Assembly: GCF_014650675.1 (NCBI RefSeq)
Contig: NZ_BMVK01000001.1
Coordinates: forward strand, 620,001-684,000
Length of the DNA stretch: 64,000 nt
Source: Streptomyces anulatus
GTDB taxonomy: Bacteria > Actinomycetota > Actinomycetes > Streptomycetales > Streptomycetaceae
Reading direction: 5' to 3'
Of this stretch, positions 46,475-55,855 are shown one piece after another. Below the pieces are notes generated by a model. It made no database searches. It was not told where the DNA came from and worked only from the letters and a program-made list of their open reading frames with translations. The translations under genes and the position numbers were made by a program. How positions within the stretch are numbered: the first letter of the stretch is position 1; each line of letters begins with the position of its first letter.

Positions 46475-46511
46475 AGGCCCTCACGGGCACGGTGTGCGCC
46501 CGTGAGGGCCT
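46475..46511 (-). terminator. Hairpin terminator downstream of DUF3052 gene
   Basis: AGGCCCTCACGGGC (46475-46488) pairs perfectly with GCCCGTGAGGGCCT (46498-46511) over a 9-nt loop, 20 nt after the stop on the minus strand. Confidence 0.85.
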
Positions 46512-46531
46512 CGGGTGGTACAGAGAGTGGT

Positions 46532-46969
46532 TCAGCGCTTGGCCTTGGCCCCCTTGGGGGTGACCAGACGGCTGCCCGTCCAGTCCTTGCCCGCGCTGAT
46601 GCTCTTGGTCTGGGCGAGACCGGCTGTCTGGGCAGCCTCATTGATGTCGCTCGGTTCGACGTATCCGTCACGGCCAGTCTTCGGCGTCATCAGCCAGACC
46701 GTACCGCCGTCCTCGATCAGACCAATGGCATCCACCAGCGCGTCCGTAAGGTCGCCGTCCTCGTCACGGAACCAGAGCAGGACGACGTCTGCGACGTCGT
46801 CGTACTCCTCGTCGACGAGTTCCTGGCCGGTAGTGGCCTCAATGCCCTCACGGAGCTCCAGCTCGACGTCGTCGTCGTAGCCGATCTCCTGGACCACTTG
46901 TCCGGGCTCGAACCCCAGGCGTGCTGCCGGGTTGGTTCGCTCCTCCGCGTGGTCCGCGGTCGCGCTCAC
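46532..46969 (-). CDS. DUF3052 domain-containing protein
   Basis: 145 residues, acidic: NPAARLGFEPGQVVQEIGYDDDVE, VDEEYDDVADVVLLWFRDEDGDL, GGTVWLMTPKTGRDGYVEPSDI, AGLAQTKSISAGKDWTGSRLV. The family is common in actinobacteria, with no established function. It is adjacent and divergent to aceE here, an arrangement I recall from other streptomycetes. GTG 46969 follows AGGAGGCAACCC, a near-perfect ribosome site. The in-frame extension upstream has no family similarity. Confidence 0.92.
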   Translation of the reverse strand: MSATADHAEERTNPAARLGFEPGQVVQEIGYDDDVELELREGIEATTGQELVDEEYDDVADVVLLWFRDEDGDLTDALVDAIGLIEDGGTVWLMTPKTGRDGYVEPSDINEAAQTAGLAQTKSISAGKDWTGSRLVTPKGAKAKR

Positions 46970-47465
46970 GGGTTGCCTCCTGATCATGTCTTCGGAAAAT
47001 GCTGCAGCCACGCGCGTGCGCGGGGCGTTGGCCGTAGTCCACACGGGCTCGGCGAATCGCGCAAGTACCCAGCGTGCGAGACCGCCTATACGGTGACGTT
47101 CCCTGCCACGTCGCCGCAAGTTCAGGCATGTCTCTCCGGCGGCTTCCCGGGGGCTCCCCCGGGTCGCTCCATCCGTTTACGTCCTTCCTCAGCTTATGCG
47201 GTTTCGATCCGCCAATCGGAGTCGAACAGCCTTTGGGAACACTTGGACGTCTTGGGCGTAAGGTTGCGGTTTGCCCGTACCCAGCCGCGCACTGCCCACA
47301 CTCGTGCCCCGCGGACGCCTTTCGGAACCTCGGGGTTACCCCACAGTAGAGATGACGTTCGGGCCCTCGCGGTAGCACGATGGAGACGGCGCACCCAGAG
47401 TTGTCCCCGGGGGCGTGTTCCCGTAGCAGGCCCCGTAGAGCACCACCGAACAGCGAAGGAACAGT
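46970..47465. other. Divergent promoter region of DUF3052 and aceE
   Basis: 496 bp without a supported gene. It holds a hairpin CCCGGGGG/CCCCCGGG at 47146-47163 and a small palindrome GGGGTTACCCC at 47332-47342, followed by CACAGTAGAGAT, a possible -10 region for aceE. Base composition is lower in GC than the flanks, as in a regulatory region. No tRNA or riboswitch pattern was found. Confidence 0.6.
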
Positions 47466-50198
47466 GTGGCTTCCGGATCCGATCGCAACCCGATCATCAT
47501 TGGCGGCCTTCCGAGCCAGGTCCCGGATTTCGATCCTGAAGAGACCCGGGAATGGCTCGACTCCCTCGACGCCGCCGTCGACGAGCGCGGCCGTGAGCGG
47601 GCCCGCTACCTGATGCTCCGGCTCATCGAGCGCGCGCGGGAGAAGCGCGTCGCCGTGCCGGAGATGCGCAGCACGGACTACGTGAACACGATCGCCACGA
47701 AGGACGAGCCGTTCTTCCCCGGCGACGAGGAGATCGAACGCAAGGTCCTCAACGCGACCCGCTGGAACGCCGCGGTGATGGTCTCGCGGGCCCAGCGTCC
47801 CGGGATCGGCGTCGGCGGCCACATCGCCACGTTCGCCTCCTCCGCCTCGCTGTACGACGTGGGCTTCAACCACTTCTTCCGGGGCAAGGACCAGGGCGAC
47901 GGCGGCGACCAGATCTTCTTCCAGGGACACGCGTCCCCGGGGATCTACGCCCGCGCGTTCCTGCTGGACCGGCTGAGCGAGGCGCAGCTCGACGCGTTCC
48001 GCCAGGAGAAGTCGAAGGCCCCGAACGGGCTGTCCAGCTACCCGCACCCGCGGCTGATGCCGGACTTCTGGGAGTTCCCGACCGTCTCGATGGGCCTCGG
48101 CCCGCTCGGCGCGATCTACCAGGCGCGGATGAACCGCTACATGGAGGCGCGCGGCATCGCCGACACCTCCAAGTCGCACGTGTGGGCCTATCTGGGCGAC
48201 GGCGAGATGGACGAGCCGGAGTCCCTGGGCCAGCTGTCCATCGCGGCCCGTGAGGGCCTGGACAACCTGACCTTCGTGGTCAACTGCAACCTCCAGCGGC
48301 TCGACGGCCCGGTACGCGGCAACGGCAAGATCATCCAGGAGCTGGAGTCGCAGTTCCGCGGCGCCGGCTGGAACGTCATCAAGCTGGTCTGGGACCGCTC
48401 CTGGGACCCGCTGCTGGCGCAGGACCGCACGGGCATCCTGGTCAACAAGCTGAACACCACGCCGGACGGCCAGTTCCAGACGTACGCCACCGAGACCGGT
48501 GAGTACATCCGCGAGCACTTCTTCGGCGACGACCCCCGGCTGCGGGACATGGTCAAGGACATGACCGACCAGCAGATCCTGCACCTGGGCCGCGGCGGCC
48601 ACGACCACCGCAAGGTCTACGCGGCCTACGCGGCGGCCAAGGCGCACAAGGGGCAGCCGACGGTCATCCTGGCGCAGACGGTCAAGGGCTGGACGCTGGG
48701 GCCGAACTTCGAGGGCCGCAACGCGACCCACCAGATGAAGAAGCTCACGGTCGAGGACCTCAAGCGCTTCCGGGACCGGCTGCACATCCCGATCACGGAC
48801 AAGCAGCTGGACGAGGGTTACCCGCCCTACTACCACCCGGGCCGCGACTCGGAGGAGATCCAGTACATGCACGACCGCCGCCAGGGTCTGGGCGGTTACG
48901 TCCCGACCCGTGTGGTGCGTGCGAAGCCGCTTCCGCAGCCTGAGGAGAAGACGTACGCGGCCGCGAAGAAGGGTTCGGGTACGCAGTCGATCGCCACCAC
49001 CATGGCGTTCGTCCGCATCCTGAAGGACCTCATGCGGGACAAGGAGATCGGCAAGCGTTTCGTGCTGATCGCCCCCGATGAGTACCGCACCTTCGGCATG
49101 GACGCGTTCTTCCCGAGTGCGAAGATCTACAACCCGCTCGGCCAGCAGTACGAGGCGGTCGACCGCGATCTGCTGCTCGCGTACAAGGAGTCCCCCACGG
49201 GGCAGATGCTGCACGACGGCATCTCCGAGGCGGGCTGTACGGCCTCGCTGATCGCGGCCGGTTCGGCGTACGCCACGCACGGCGAGCCGCTGATCCCGGT
49301 GTACGTCTTCTACTCGATGTTCGGGTTCCAGCGCACCGGCGACCAGTTCTGGCAGATGGCCGACCAGCTCGCGCGCGGCTTCGTGCTCGGCGCGACCGCC
49401 GGCCGTACGACGCTGACCGGCGAGGGGCTCCAGCACGCGGACGGCCATTCGCAGCTGCTCGCCTCGACGAACCCGGGCTGTGTCGCGTACGACCCGGCGT
49501 ACGGGTTCGAGATCGCGCACATCATGAAGGACGGGCTGCGCCGGATGTACGGCGAGGCGAACGAGGACGTCTTCTACTACCTCACCGTCTACAACGAGCC
49601 GATCCAGCACCCGGCCGAGCCGGAGGACGTGGACGTCGAGGGCATCCTCAAGGGCATCCACCGCTTCTCCACCGGCGAGAAGGGCGAGATCCCGGCCCAG
49701 ATCATGGCGTCCGGTGTGGCGGTCCCCTGGGCCCTGGAGGCGCAGAAGATCCTCGCGGACGAGTGGAACGTCAAGGCGGACGTCTGGTCGGCGACCTCCT
49801 GGAACGAGCTGCGCCGCGAGGCGGTGGACGTGGAGCGCTACAACCTCCTGCACCCGGAGGAGGAGCAGCGCGTCCCGTACGTGACGAGGAAGCTCGAAGC
49901 GGCCCAGGGCCCGTTCGTGGCGGTCTCGGACTGGATGCGTTCGGTTCCGGACCAGATCGCGCGCTGGGTGCCGGGCGCCTACCAGTCGCTGGGCGCGGAC
50001 GGCTTCGGCTTCGCGGACACCCGGGGTGCGGCCCGCCGGTTCTTCCACATCGACGCGCAGTCGATCGTGCTGGCGGTGCTCACCGAGCTCGCCAAGGAGG
50101 GCAAGATCGACCGGTCGGCCCTGAAGACGGCGGTGGACCGCTACGAGCTCCTGGACGTGGCCGCGGCCGATCCGGGCGCGGCGGGCGGCGACGCGTAG
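47466..50198 (+). CDS. aceE: Pyruvate dehydrogenase E1 component, homodimeric type
   Basis: 910 residues, the usual length for homodimeric AceE. It decarboxylates pyruvate with thiamine diphosphate and acetylates the lipoyl group of E2 in the pyruvate dehydrogenase complex. The ThDP/Mg motif is [10 protein letters not shown] through [17 protein letters not shown]. The substrate-site histidines are in the [21 protein letters not shown] and HDHRKVY regions. The C-terminal transketolase half is intact up to [25 protein letters not shown] 47466 follows GAAGGA. E2 and E3 are not in the window. A terminator follows. Confidence 0.98.
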   Translation: MASGSDRNPIIIGGLPSQVPDFDPEETREWLDSLDAAVDERGRERARYLMLRLIERAREKRVAVPEMRSTDYVNTIATKDEPFFPGDEEIERKVLNATRWNAAVMVSRAQRPGIGVGGHIATFASSASLYDVGFNHFFRGKDQGDGGDQIFFQGHASPGIYARAFLLDRLSEAQLDAFRQEKSKAPNGLSSYPHPRLMPDFWEFPTVSMGLGPLGAIYQARMNRYMEARGIADTSKSHVWAYLGDGEMDEPESLGQLSIAAREGLDNLTFVVNCNLQRLDGPVRGNGKIIQELESQFRGAGWNVIKLVWDRSWDPLLAQDRTGILVNKLNTTPDGQFQTYATETGEYIREHFFGDDPRLRDMVKDMTDQQILHLGRGGHDHRKVYAAYAAAKAHKGQPTVILAQTVKGWTLGPNFEGRNATHQMKKLTVEDLKRFRDRLHIPITDKQLDEGYPPYYHPGRDSEEIQYMHDRRQGLGGYVPTRVVRAKPLPQPEEKTYAAAKKGSGTQSIATTMAFVRILKDLMRDKEIGKRFVLIAPDEYRTFGMDAFFPSAKIYNPLGQQYEAVDRDLLLAYKESPTGQMLHDGISEAGCTASLIAAGSAYATHGEPLIPVYVFYSMFGFQRTGDQFWQMADQLARGFVLGATAGRTTLTGEGLQHADGHSQLLASTNPGCVAYDPAYGFEIAHIMKDGLRRMYGEANEDVFYYLTVYNEPIQHPAEPEDVDVEGILKGIHRFSTGEKGEIPAQIMASGVAVPWALEAQKILADEWNVKADVWSATSWNELRREAVDVERYNLLHPEEEQRVPYVTRKLEAAQGPFVAVSDWMRSVPDQIARWVPGAYQSLGADGFGFADTRGAARRFFHIDAQSIVLAVLTELAKEGKIDRSALKTAVDRYELLDVAAADPGAAGGDA

Positions 50199-50220
50199 CG
50201 GCGGTCGCGGTACGGAAGGC

Positions 50221-50260
50221 CCTCAGGGGCGGTGGCGCGGGAGCGTCGCCGCCCCTGAGG
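50221..50260 (+). terminator. Terminator of aceE
   Basis: CCTCAGGGGCGG (50221-50232) pairs with CCGCCCCTGAGG (50249-50260), 22 nt after the stop, also positioned to end the convergent gene at 50272. Confidence 0.85.
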
Positions 50261-50271
50261 CGTGCCGGGGC

Positions 50272-50664
50272 TCAGTTCTCCCAGATCTTGAAGGCGCGCA
50301 CCCGGTACGGGGACCGGGGCGTCCAGGTGCCGCCGCCGGGGTACGTCTCGAACTCCCCCGTCTCCGCGCACTCGGCGGACTGGTAGGTGGTGACGGGCCG
50401 CCCGGTGCGGTTGGCGAGGGACTGGGCGTCGCCGCCCTTCGGCAGCGGGGTGCAGCTCTCGATGTCCACGCCGGAGAGCTCGTAGGCGTGGCGGGTCCCG
50501 GTGAAGTCGGGCTTCTTCCAGAGGCAGAGGCTGCCCGCTTCGCAGGCCCCGAGGCCGACGCCCGGGGCCCGCTCGGGAGTCGCCGCCGCCCGGTCGTGGG
50601 CCAGGGCCTGGGGAACGAGTGCGGTGACGGCCAGGGCGGCCGCCGCGAGGACGGTCGTACGCAT
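50272..50664 (-). CDS. Secreted peptidase inhibitor, family I36-like
   Basis: 130 residues with a signal peptide (VLAAAALAVTALVPQALA). The mature domain has paired cysteines and the family pattern GACEAGSLCLWKKPDFTG ... IESCTPLPKGGDAQSLANRT...YQSAECAETGEFETYPGGG. It is the beta-gamma-crystallin-like fold of the Streptomyces metalloproteinase inhibitor SMPI. It likely inhibits an extracellular metalloprotease. ATG 50664 starts the signal peptide; GGGGG lies upstream. Confidence 0.85.
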   Translation of the reverse strand: MRTTVLAAAALAVTALVPQALAHDRAAATPERAPGVGLGACEAGSLCLWKKPDFTGTRHAYELSGVDIESCTPLPKGGDAQSLANRTGRPVTTYQSAECAETGEFETYPGGGTWTPRSPYRVRAFKIWEN

Positions 50665-50795
50665 GATGGATCAACCCCCGTGGTGGTGCTGTGCGGCGTG
50701 GTGCCGTTCGGCGTGGTGCCGTTCTTCTCCCGCTCACCTTGAGGCGCTCGGCGAGGTGGGGGAAGAGGAGGCCGGGGGCTCCACCCTGATAGGCG

Positions 50796-50827
50796 AGAGC
50801 CCCGCCGAAAGGATTCGGCGGGGCTCT
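50796..50827 (-). terminator. Hairpin terminator downstream of the MFS gene
   Basis: AGAGCCCCGCCGAA (50796-50809) pairs perfectly with TTCGGCGGGGCTCT (50814-50827) with an AGGA loop, 76 nt after the MFS stop. The rest of 50665-50902 has a GTGGTGCCGTTCGGC direct repeat and no gene. Confidence 0.85.
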
Positions 50828-50902
50828 GACCTGCGCTGTGTTGACGCGGTCTCCCCTGTGGGAGGGGCAGGTTCCCCTCGCGCGGGGGAGGTCGGGCAGG
50901 GC

Positions 50903-52522
50903 TCAGATGTGGCCGACCCCGGCGCCCGCCTCGGCGTTCGCACCGCGCTTGGTGAGGGTGGCGACGAAGGCGGCGACCACGGCGACGACGCCCGCGACCG
51001 TGAAGGCCAGGCCCATGCCGGACATGAACGTGTCGTGGATGACCCCGCCGATGCGGTCGATGACGTCCGGCGTCATACCGGGAGCCTTAGCGAGTTGCTC
51101 GGCCGGGACCATGCCGAACTCGGCGGCCTCCTCCAGCTTCGGGTCGGGTGCGCCGGGCAGGCCCGCGCCCGCCCAGTTGTCCGCGAACTCGGAGCTGACC
51201 TTGGAGGACATCACCGCTCCGAGGACGGCGGTGCCGAGCGCGCCGCCGACCTGCATGGCGGCCTGCTGGAGGCCACCGGCCACGCCGGACAGCTCCATGG
51301 GCGCGTTGCCGACGATGACCTCAGTGGCGCCGACCATGACCGGGGCGAGCCCGCAGCCGAGCAGGGCGAACCAGAGGGACATCGCGAAGGTGCCGGTGGA
51401 GTCGCTGAGCGTGGTCATGCCGAACATCGCGGTGGCCGTGCAGACCATGCCGCCGACCAGCGGGACGCGGGGGCCGAACTTGGTGATCAGCAGTCCGGCG
51501 ACCGGCGAGGAGACGATCATCATCGCGGTCAGCGGCAGCAGGTGCAGACCGCTGTCGACCGGGCTGAGGCCGTGGACGCCCTGGAGGAAGAACGTCACGA
51601 AGAAGAGGCCGCCCATGAAGGCGAAGGCCATCAGCATCATGAGGACGACGCCGGCCGTCAACGGGACGGAACGGAACATCCCCAGCGGAACGAGCGGCTC
51701 CTTGACCTTGGTCTCCCAGAGACCGAAGGCGAGGAAGAGCAGGATCGCGAGACCGAGCCACGCCCAGGTCCGGCCGTCGCCCCAGCCCCAGGACTCACCG
51801 GCCTTGATGATGCCCCAGATGAGGGAGAACATCGCGCCCGAGAGCAGCGCGATGCCGAGGACGTCGAAGGAGCGCGGCGCGTTGGCGGCGCGGTGGTCCT
51901 TGAGGATCACCAGGCCGAAGACGAGCGCGACGACGCCGACCGGCACGTTGATGAAGAAGACCGACTGCCAGCTGACGTGCTCGACGAGCAGACCGCCGAC
52001 GATCGGACCGCCCGCGGTGGACGCTCCGATGACCATGCCCCAGATGCCGATCGCCATGTTCAGCTTCTCGGCGGGGAAGGTGGCGCGCAGCAGGCCGAGC
52101 GCGGCCGGCATCAGCAGGGCGCCGAAGAGGCCCTGGAGCACACGGAAGAGGATGACCAGCGAGATCTCGCTGGAGAGACCGATCGCACCGGAGGCGAGGG
52201 CGAAGCCCGCGATGCCGATGAGGAAGGTCTGACGGTGGCCGAAGCGGTCGCCCAGCTTGCCCGCGGTGATCAGGGCGACGGCGAGGGCGAGCAGATAGCC
52301 GTTGGTGATCCACTGGACGTCGGCGAGCGAGGCGCCGAGGTCCCTTTGGATCGCGGGGTTCGCGATGGCGACGATGGTGCCGTCGAGGGCGACCATCATC
52401 ACGCCGATGGCGACGGCGAAGAGGGTCAGCCAGGGGTGGCCGCGAAGCCCCTTGACCGGGGCGGGTACTGCGTTGTCTTCCGGCTCCCGCGGCGCCTTCT
52501 CGACGGTGGTCTGACTAGTCAT
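50903..52522 (-). CDS. MFS drug-efflux transporter (DHA2, EmrB/QacA type)
   Basis: 539 residues, 14 membrane helices. Motif D1 MVALDGTIVAIANPAI, motif A GKLGDRFGHRQTF, and motif C-like region GASTAGGPIVGGLLVEHVSW. A proton-driven exporter of amphiphilic drugs. ATG 52522 is followed by a soluble 28-residue N-terminus. It is divergent from a TetR regulator at 52650 and almost certainly controlled by it through the operator in the 127-bp gap. Confidence 0.94.
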   Translation of the reverse strand: MTSQTTVEKAPREPEDNAVPAPVKGLRGHPWLTLFAVAIGVMMVALDGTIVAIANPAIQRDLGASLADVQWITNGYLLALAVALITAGKLGDRFGHRQTFLIGIAGFALASGAIGLSSEISLVILFRVLQGLFGALLMPAALGLLRATFPAEKLNMAIGIWGMVIGASTAGGPIVGGLLVEHVSWQSVFFINVPVGVVALVFGLVILKDHRAANAPRSFDVLGIALLSGAMFSLIWGIIKAGESWGWGDGRTWAWLGLAILLFLAFGLWETKVKEPLVPLGMFRSVPLTAGVVLMMLMAFAFMGGLFFVTFFLQGVHGLSPVDSGLHLLPLTAMMIVSSPVAGLLITKFGPRVPLVGGMVCTATAMFGMTTLSDSTGTFAMSLWFALLGCGLAPVMVGATEVIVGNAPMELSGVAGGLQQAAMQVGGALGTAVLGAVMSSKVSSEFADNWAGAGLPGAPDPKLEEAAEFGMVPAEQLAKAPGMTPDVIDRIGGVIHDTFMSGMGLAFTVAGVVAVVAAFVATLTKRGANAEAGAGVGHI

Positions 52523-52534
52523 ACGGCGAGACTA

Positions 52535-52604
52535 GTGACAGCCGCTGACAGTTGACAAACCAATTCACAAGTCAGTAACTGTCACGTAGCTCACACGTAG
52601 CTCA
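52535..52604. promoter_or_regulatory. Divergent promoter/operator region of the MFS and TetR genes
   Basis: GTGACAG (52535-52541) is the complement of CTGTCAC (52579-52585). A second TGACAG lies at 52546-52551. TTGACA (52552-52557), with GTAACT 17 nt later (52575-52580), is a good sigma-70 promoter for the TetR gene. CACGTAGCTCA is tandemly repeated at about 52583-52604, between that promoter and the TetR start. These are probable TetR operators. Confidence 0.6.
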
Positions 52605-52649
52605 CAGGTATGCTGAGCTGGACAAACACGGGAAAAGAGGAACCGGTAC

Positions 52650-53303
52650 GTGACCGACGGGCAGACAGTCGAGCCCCGAGCCGGACTGCGTGAACGCAAG
52701 AAACAGCGCACCCGGGACGCCCTGGTACGCGCCTCCCTCGAACTGTTCACCACCCAGGGGTACGAACGCACCACCGTCGACGAGATCGTCGACGCCGTGG
52801 AGGTCTCCCAGCGCACCTTCTTCCGCTACTTCGCGAGCAAGGAGGACGCCACCTTCGCCGTGCAGGAGATGGTCGAGTCCCGCTTCATCGAGGAGCTGCG
52901 CCGGCGCCCCGCCGACGAGGCCCCCTTCGAGGCGATGCGCCGGGCGGTGCTGTGCGCGTGGAACAGCATCGGCGAGGCGATCGAGGAGGTCGTCACCGTC
53001 GATCTCCATATGCGGACCTACCAGATGATCGAGTCGACACCCACGCTGCTCGCCGCCCACATGCGGCGCGGGGTCGCCCTGGAGAACCAGGTCGCCCTGC
53101 TGATCGCGGAGCGCGAGGGGCTGGACGTGGAGCGGGACCCCCGCCCGCGGGTGGCCGTCGCCGCGTTCTCCGCGGTGATGCGGGTGACCGGCCAGCTGTG
53201 GGGCCGGGGGCTCGATCCGAGCGTGGAGGCGCTGCGCGATCTGACCGAGGAATATCTCGACCAGCTCGTCCCGGCCCTCGCCCGGAACTGGCGTCGGGAG
53301 TAG
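52650..53303 (+). CDS. TetR-family transcriptional repressor of the adjacent MFS exporter
   Basis: 217 residues. The N-terminal HTH is TTVDEIVDAVEVSQRTFFRYF at ~41-61, preceded by LRERKKQRTRDALVRASLELF. The C-terminal all-helical domain (~80-210) would bind the inducer and dimerise, and is of the streptomycete TetR_C17-like kind. GTG 52650 follows AAAGAGGAACC. By position it represses the divergent MFS gene, with the exported compound as the likely inducer. The stop codon is inside a 17-bp direct repeat. Confidence 0.93.
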   Translation: MTDGQTVEPRAGLRERKKQRTRDALVRASLELFTTQGYERTTVDEIVDAVEVSQRTFFRYFASKEDATFAVQEMVESRFIEELRRRPADEAPFEAMRRAVLCAWNSIGEAIEEVVTVDLHMRTYQMIESTPTLLAAHMRRGVALENQVALLIAEREGLDVERDPRPRVAVAAFSAVMRVTGQLWGRGLDPSVEALRDLTEEYLDQLVPALARNWRRE

Positions 53304-53346
53304 CGCGACCCCGGGCCTGGAGTACCGGGGTCGGGAGTAGCGCGAC
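53293..53346 (+). repeat. 17-bp direct repeat overlapping the TetR stop
   Basis: GTCGGGAGTAGCGCGAC occurs at 53293-53309 (including the TAG stop) and again at 53330-53346. Confidence 0.9.
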
Positions 53347-53398
53347 GCCGGGACGACGGTGACCCTGTGTGAGAAATCCATGATGAATCCTTCGCGGA

Positions 53399-53418
53399 CG
53401 GGTGATGTACCTCACCCG
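53399..53418. promoter_or_regulatory. Inverted repeat upstream of the DUF1023 hydrolase
   Basis: CGGGTGA (53399-53405) and TCACCCG (53412-53418) form a 7-bp dyad with a 6-nt spacer, 41 nt upstream of the start at 53459. Possible operator. Confidence 0.5.
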
Positions 53419-53458
53419 AATCACGGTGGTCGGCGCACGTCTCCTAGGGTGTGGCGCA

Positions 53459-54667
53459 GTGACTTCCTTCGACACCTCACCCACGTTGACCGCATGGCGC
53501 GCTCTGCTCGCCGTCGCGGTGGTGTTCGTGATGCTGGCGACGACGGGCTGGAGCGCCGTCCGCGATCAGCACTCCGACGGGCCACGCGAGCTCGCGCTCG
53601 CCTCCTGGGCGCGGGACCGGATAGCCGGCCACTCGCTGCCGGATACCGACGCTCCCGCCTACCGTCTGGCCCACTTCTTCGCCACCCTCACCTCGGGGCA
53701 GCAGATCGCCCTCGCGGGAAAGTACCCGTCGGTGGTGGGGAATCTGAACGGCGCTCCGATCACCCTGCGCTACCACGCCAACCGGGTCGCCCTCAGACAG
53801 GCCATGGCCGTGGAGAAGGTGCGGGCGCACGACGAGAAGCTCTCGCCGGACGGGCGCGGTGAGGCGGAGGCCCGTCTCGACCGGTTCCGGTCGATGCTCA
53901 CGGGCAAACGCCAGATCCTGGCATTCGATCCCTCCGGGAGGGGCCGTGCCGCCGAGGTGTTCGGGAATCTCGACCGGGCCGCCCGGGTCTCCGTCGTCGT
54001 CCCGGGCGTCGACACCCATCTGCTGACCCTGGAGCGCAGCACACGCGCGTACAGGGCCCCCGTCGGCATGGCCAAGTCCCTGTACAAGGCGGAGCGCTCG
54101 GCCTCCCCGGGCACCCGTACGGCCGTCATCGCGTGGGCCGACTACACCGCTCCGGCCGGCCTCGGCATGGACGCGGCGCTGGGCGGGCTCGCGGCGAACG
54201 GCGCGGTCCGGCTGAACGCGATGGTCGGCGCGCTGCCCGGCGCCTCGAAGGTCTCGCTGTTCTGCCACAGCTACGGCTCCGTGGTGTGCGGGGTGGCCGC
54301 GCACCGGGCCCACGACCGGGTGGCCGACATCGCGGTCGCGGGCAGCCCCGGCATGCGGGCCGCCAACGCCGGGCAGCTGGAGACCGGCGCCCGGATCTGG
54401 GCGACGCGGGACGGGGACGACTGGATCGGGGACGTCCCCCATCTGGAGTTCGGCGGGATCGGTCACGGGGCCGACCCGGTCGACCCGGCCTTCGGCGCGC
54501 GGATCGTCTCGGCGGCCGGCGCCGCCGGGCACAGCGGCTACTTCGAACCGGGCACCGAGAGCCTGGACAACTTCGCCGCGATCGGCGTCGGAGCGTACGG
54601 GGCGGTCAGCTGCGCGCGTGCCGACAGCGCGTGCCATGACGGTATTACCGGCCAACAAGACGGCTGA
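53459..54667 (+). CDS. DUF1023 alpha/beta hydrolase, membrane-anchored or exported (copy 1)
   Basis: 402 residues. An N-terminal hydrophobic segment (LLAVAVVFVMLATTGW) acts as anchor or uncleaved signal. The alpha/beta-hydrolase core has the nucleophile motif VSLFCHSYGSVVCG (Ser in H-S-Y-G). The typical ends DWIGDVPHLEFGGIGHGADP and GHSGYFEPGTESLDNFA supply Asp and His. DUF1023 members are actinobacterial envelope esterases or lipases; substrate unknown. It is paralogous to the protein at 58094 (same FCHSYGSVVCG and GYFEPGT motifs). GTG 53459 is used because the hydrophobic segment then starts near residue 15. Confidence 0.88.
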   Translation: MTSFDTSPTLTAWRALLAVAVVFVMLATTGWSAVRDQHSDGPRELALASWARDRIAGHSLPDTDAPAYRLAHFFATLTSGQQIALAGKYPSVVGNLNGAPITLRYHANRVALRQAMAVEKVRAHDEKLSPDGRGEAEARLDRFRSMLTGKRQILAFDPSGRGRAAEVFGNLDRAARVSVVVPGVDTHLLTLERSTRAYRAPVGMAKSLYKAERSASPGTRTAVIAWADYTAPAGLGMDAALGGLAANGAVRLNAMVGALPGASKVSLFCHSYGSVVCGVAAHRAHDRVADIAVAGSPGMRAANAGQLETGARIWATRDGDDWIGDVPHLEFGGIGHGADPVDPAFGARIVSAAGAAGHSGYFEPGTESLDNFAAIGVGAYGAVSCARADSACHDGITGQQDG

Positions 54668-54753
54668 CGCGCGTAGAGGTCGGTGTCGGGCGGATTAATT
54701 GGGACTTGCTCCAAGGGGGGACGTTGGGGACTGTGCCGCATACGATGAGGCAC

Positions 54754-55716
54754 ATGGGTGATGTGCTGGCCGGAATTCATGCCACCTGGGAGTTCGACAC
54801 CGACTCCGTGCTCATCCGCTTCGAACGGGGCATCCGCACACCGAAGCTCTTCCAGAGCCTGCGGGAACGCCGCATCCCGTATGCGGCGTTGTCGTCGGTG
54901 ACGCTGACCCCCGGCAAGCGGGGCACGGTGGTTCTGCGTGCCGTGCCGAGAGCGGGTGCCGACCCCCTGGTGGAGGCTGCCTCCGGGCAGCTCAAGGAGG
55001 GGTGCGACCCCTATCGCCTGGTGCTTCCGGCGGAGCGGGAGGTGCTCGCCGAGTACTACGCGGACGAGTTGCGGGCCCTGCTGGACCCGGCGTCCGGCGA
55101 GAGCGCCGACCGCTTCCTGGTGGCGGCCCCCGAGGCCCCGATGAACTTCAAGGCGTATGACGGCCGGGCCAGCTTCGACGGCGAGCGGATCTCCTTCCGG
55201 TGGTCCTGGACAGGGGCCTCCAGCGCCAAATGGAAGGCCGGCGACCAGACCTTCCGTGTGAGCGAACTGGCTGGAATCGTGTGGCGCTCCCCCGAGGCGC
55301 TGGACGGCTATCTGCGTCTGGTGCCCCGCGCGGCGGCCCCGGTCGACCACCGCACCGGCGGCAGCCTGGGCGATCTGCACGGTCCCGGCGGCTCCGGGGA
55401 CGCGGACCACGGGACGCCCGTGGGCGTGCCGGCCGAGCCTCCGTCGGCCACCGCGGACCAGGATCCGGCGGCCGTGCTGTTCGGCCTGGGCTACGGGCCG
55501 GTGCACGAGTCGCTGCCCTTCGCCGCCGCCGTCCTGGAATCCGTACGCCGGACCCACGCGCCCGCCGCCTCCGCCCCGGTCCTGGTGAACGCCGGGCGGC
55601 GCGATCCGGCGGACATCGCCGAGCGGATACATCACCTCGGCGAGCTGCACCGGGCCGGACTGGTGACGGACGCCGAGTACAGCGCGAAGAAGGCCCAGCT
55701 GCTCGCCGAGCTGTGA
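54754..55716 (+). CDS. DUF4429 protein with C-terminal SHOCT domain
   Basis: 320 residues with two DUF4429 beta-domains (residues ~5-110, GIHATWEFDTDSVLIRFERG; and ~120-200, FKAYDGRASFDGERISFRWS, each about 80-100 aa, PH-like). A ~60-residue Gly/Pro linker and a C-terminal SHOCT domain (ERIHHLGELHRAGLVTDAEY) follow. This layout suggests a cytoplasmic protein that binds a membrane or another protein. The function is not known. ATG 54754 is preferred; ATG 54745 is also in frame. Confidence 0.87.
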   Translation: MGDVLAGIHATWEFDTDSVLIRFERGIRTPKLFQSLRERRIPYAALSSVTLTPGKRGTVVLRAVPRAGADPLVEAASGQLKEGCDPYRLVLPAEREVLAEYYADELRALLDPASGESADRFLVAAPEAPMNFKAYDGRASFDGERISFRWSWTGASSAKWKAGDQTFRVSELAGIVWRSPEALDGYLRLVPRAAAPVDHRTGGSLGDLHGPGGSGDADHGTPVGVPAEPPSATADQDPAAVLFGLGYGPVHESLPFAAAVLESVRRTHAPAASAPVLVNAGRRDPADIAERIHHLGELHRAGLVTDAEYSAKKAQLLAEL

Positions 55717-55764
55717 CCCGGTCACCCCGTCGGGCTGCGGCCCCGCGCCATCGCCCGGGCCGTG

Positions 55765-55824
55765 ACCCCGTACCGGGGTATGAGACGAAGCCGCCGAGGG
55801 TCGCGACCCCGGTATGACGCCCCC
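55765..55824 (+). promoter_or_regulatory. Repeated GGTATGA elements upstream of the two-component operon
   Basis: ACCCCG-TAC-CGGGGT (55765-55779) is a perfect dyad followed by ATGAGACG. CCCCGGTATGACGCCCCC lies at 55807-55824, 32 nt before the kinase start. The latter recurs with one change at 58008-58025, upstream of the DUF1023 hydrolase operon. Probable binding sites of the response regulator encoded at 57187. Confidence 0.5.
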
Positions 55825-55855
55825 GGGCCCCCGGCCTGCCTAGGCTGACCGGGCC

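Noticed and set aside
47170..47260. Possible tRNA-like sequence (GTTCGACTCC on the minus strand) upstream of aceE
   Set aside because: No acceptor stem or anticodon arm can be drawn around it.
46848..50048. A 1066-codon open frame opposite aceE
   Set aside because: Antisense shadow of a strongly conserved enzyme; the composition is a mirror of AceE codons.
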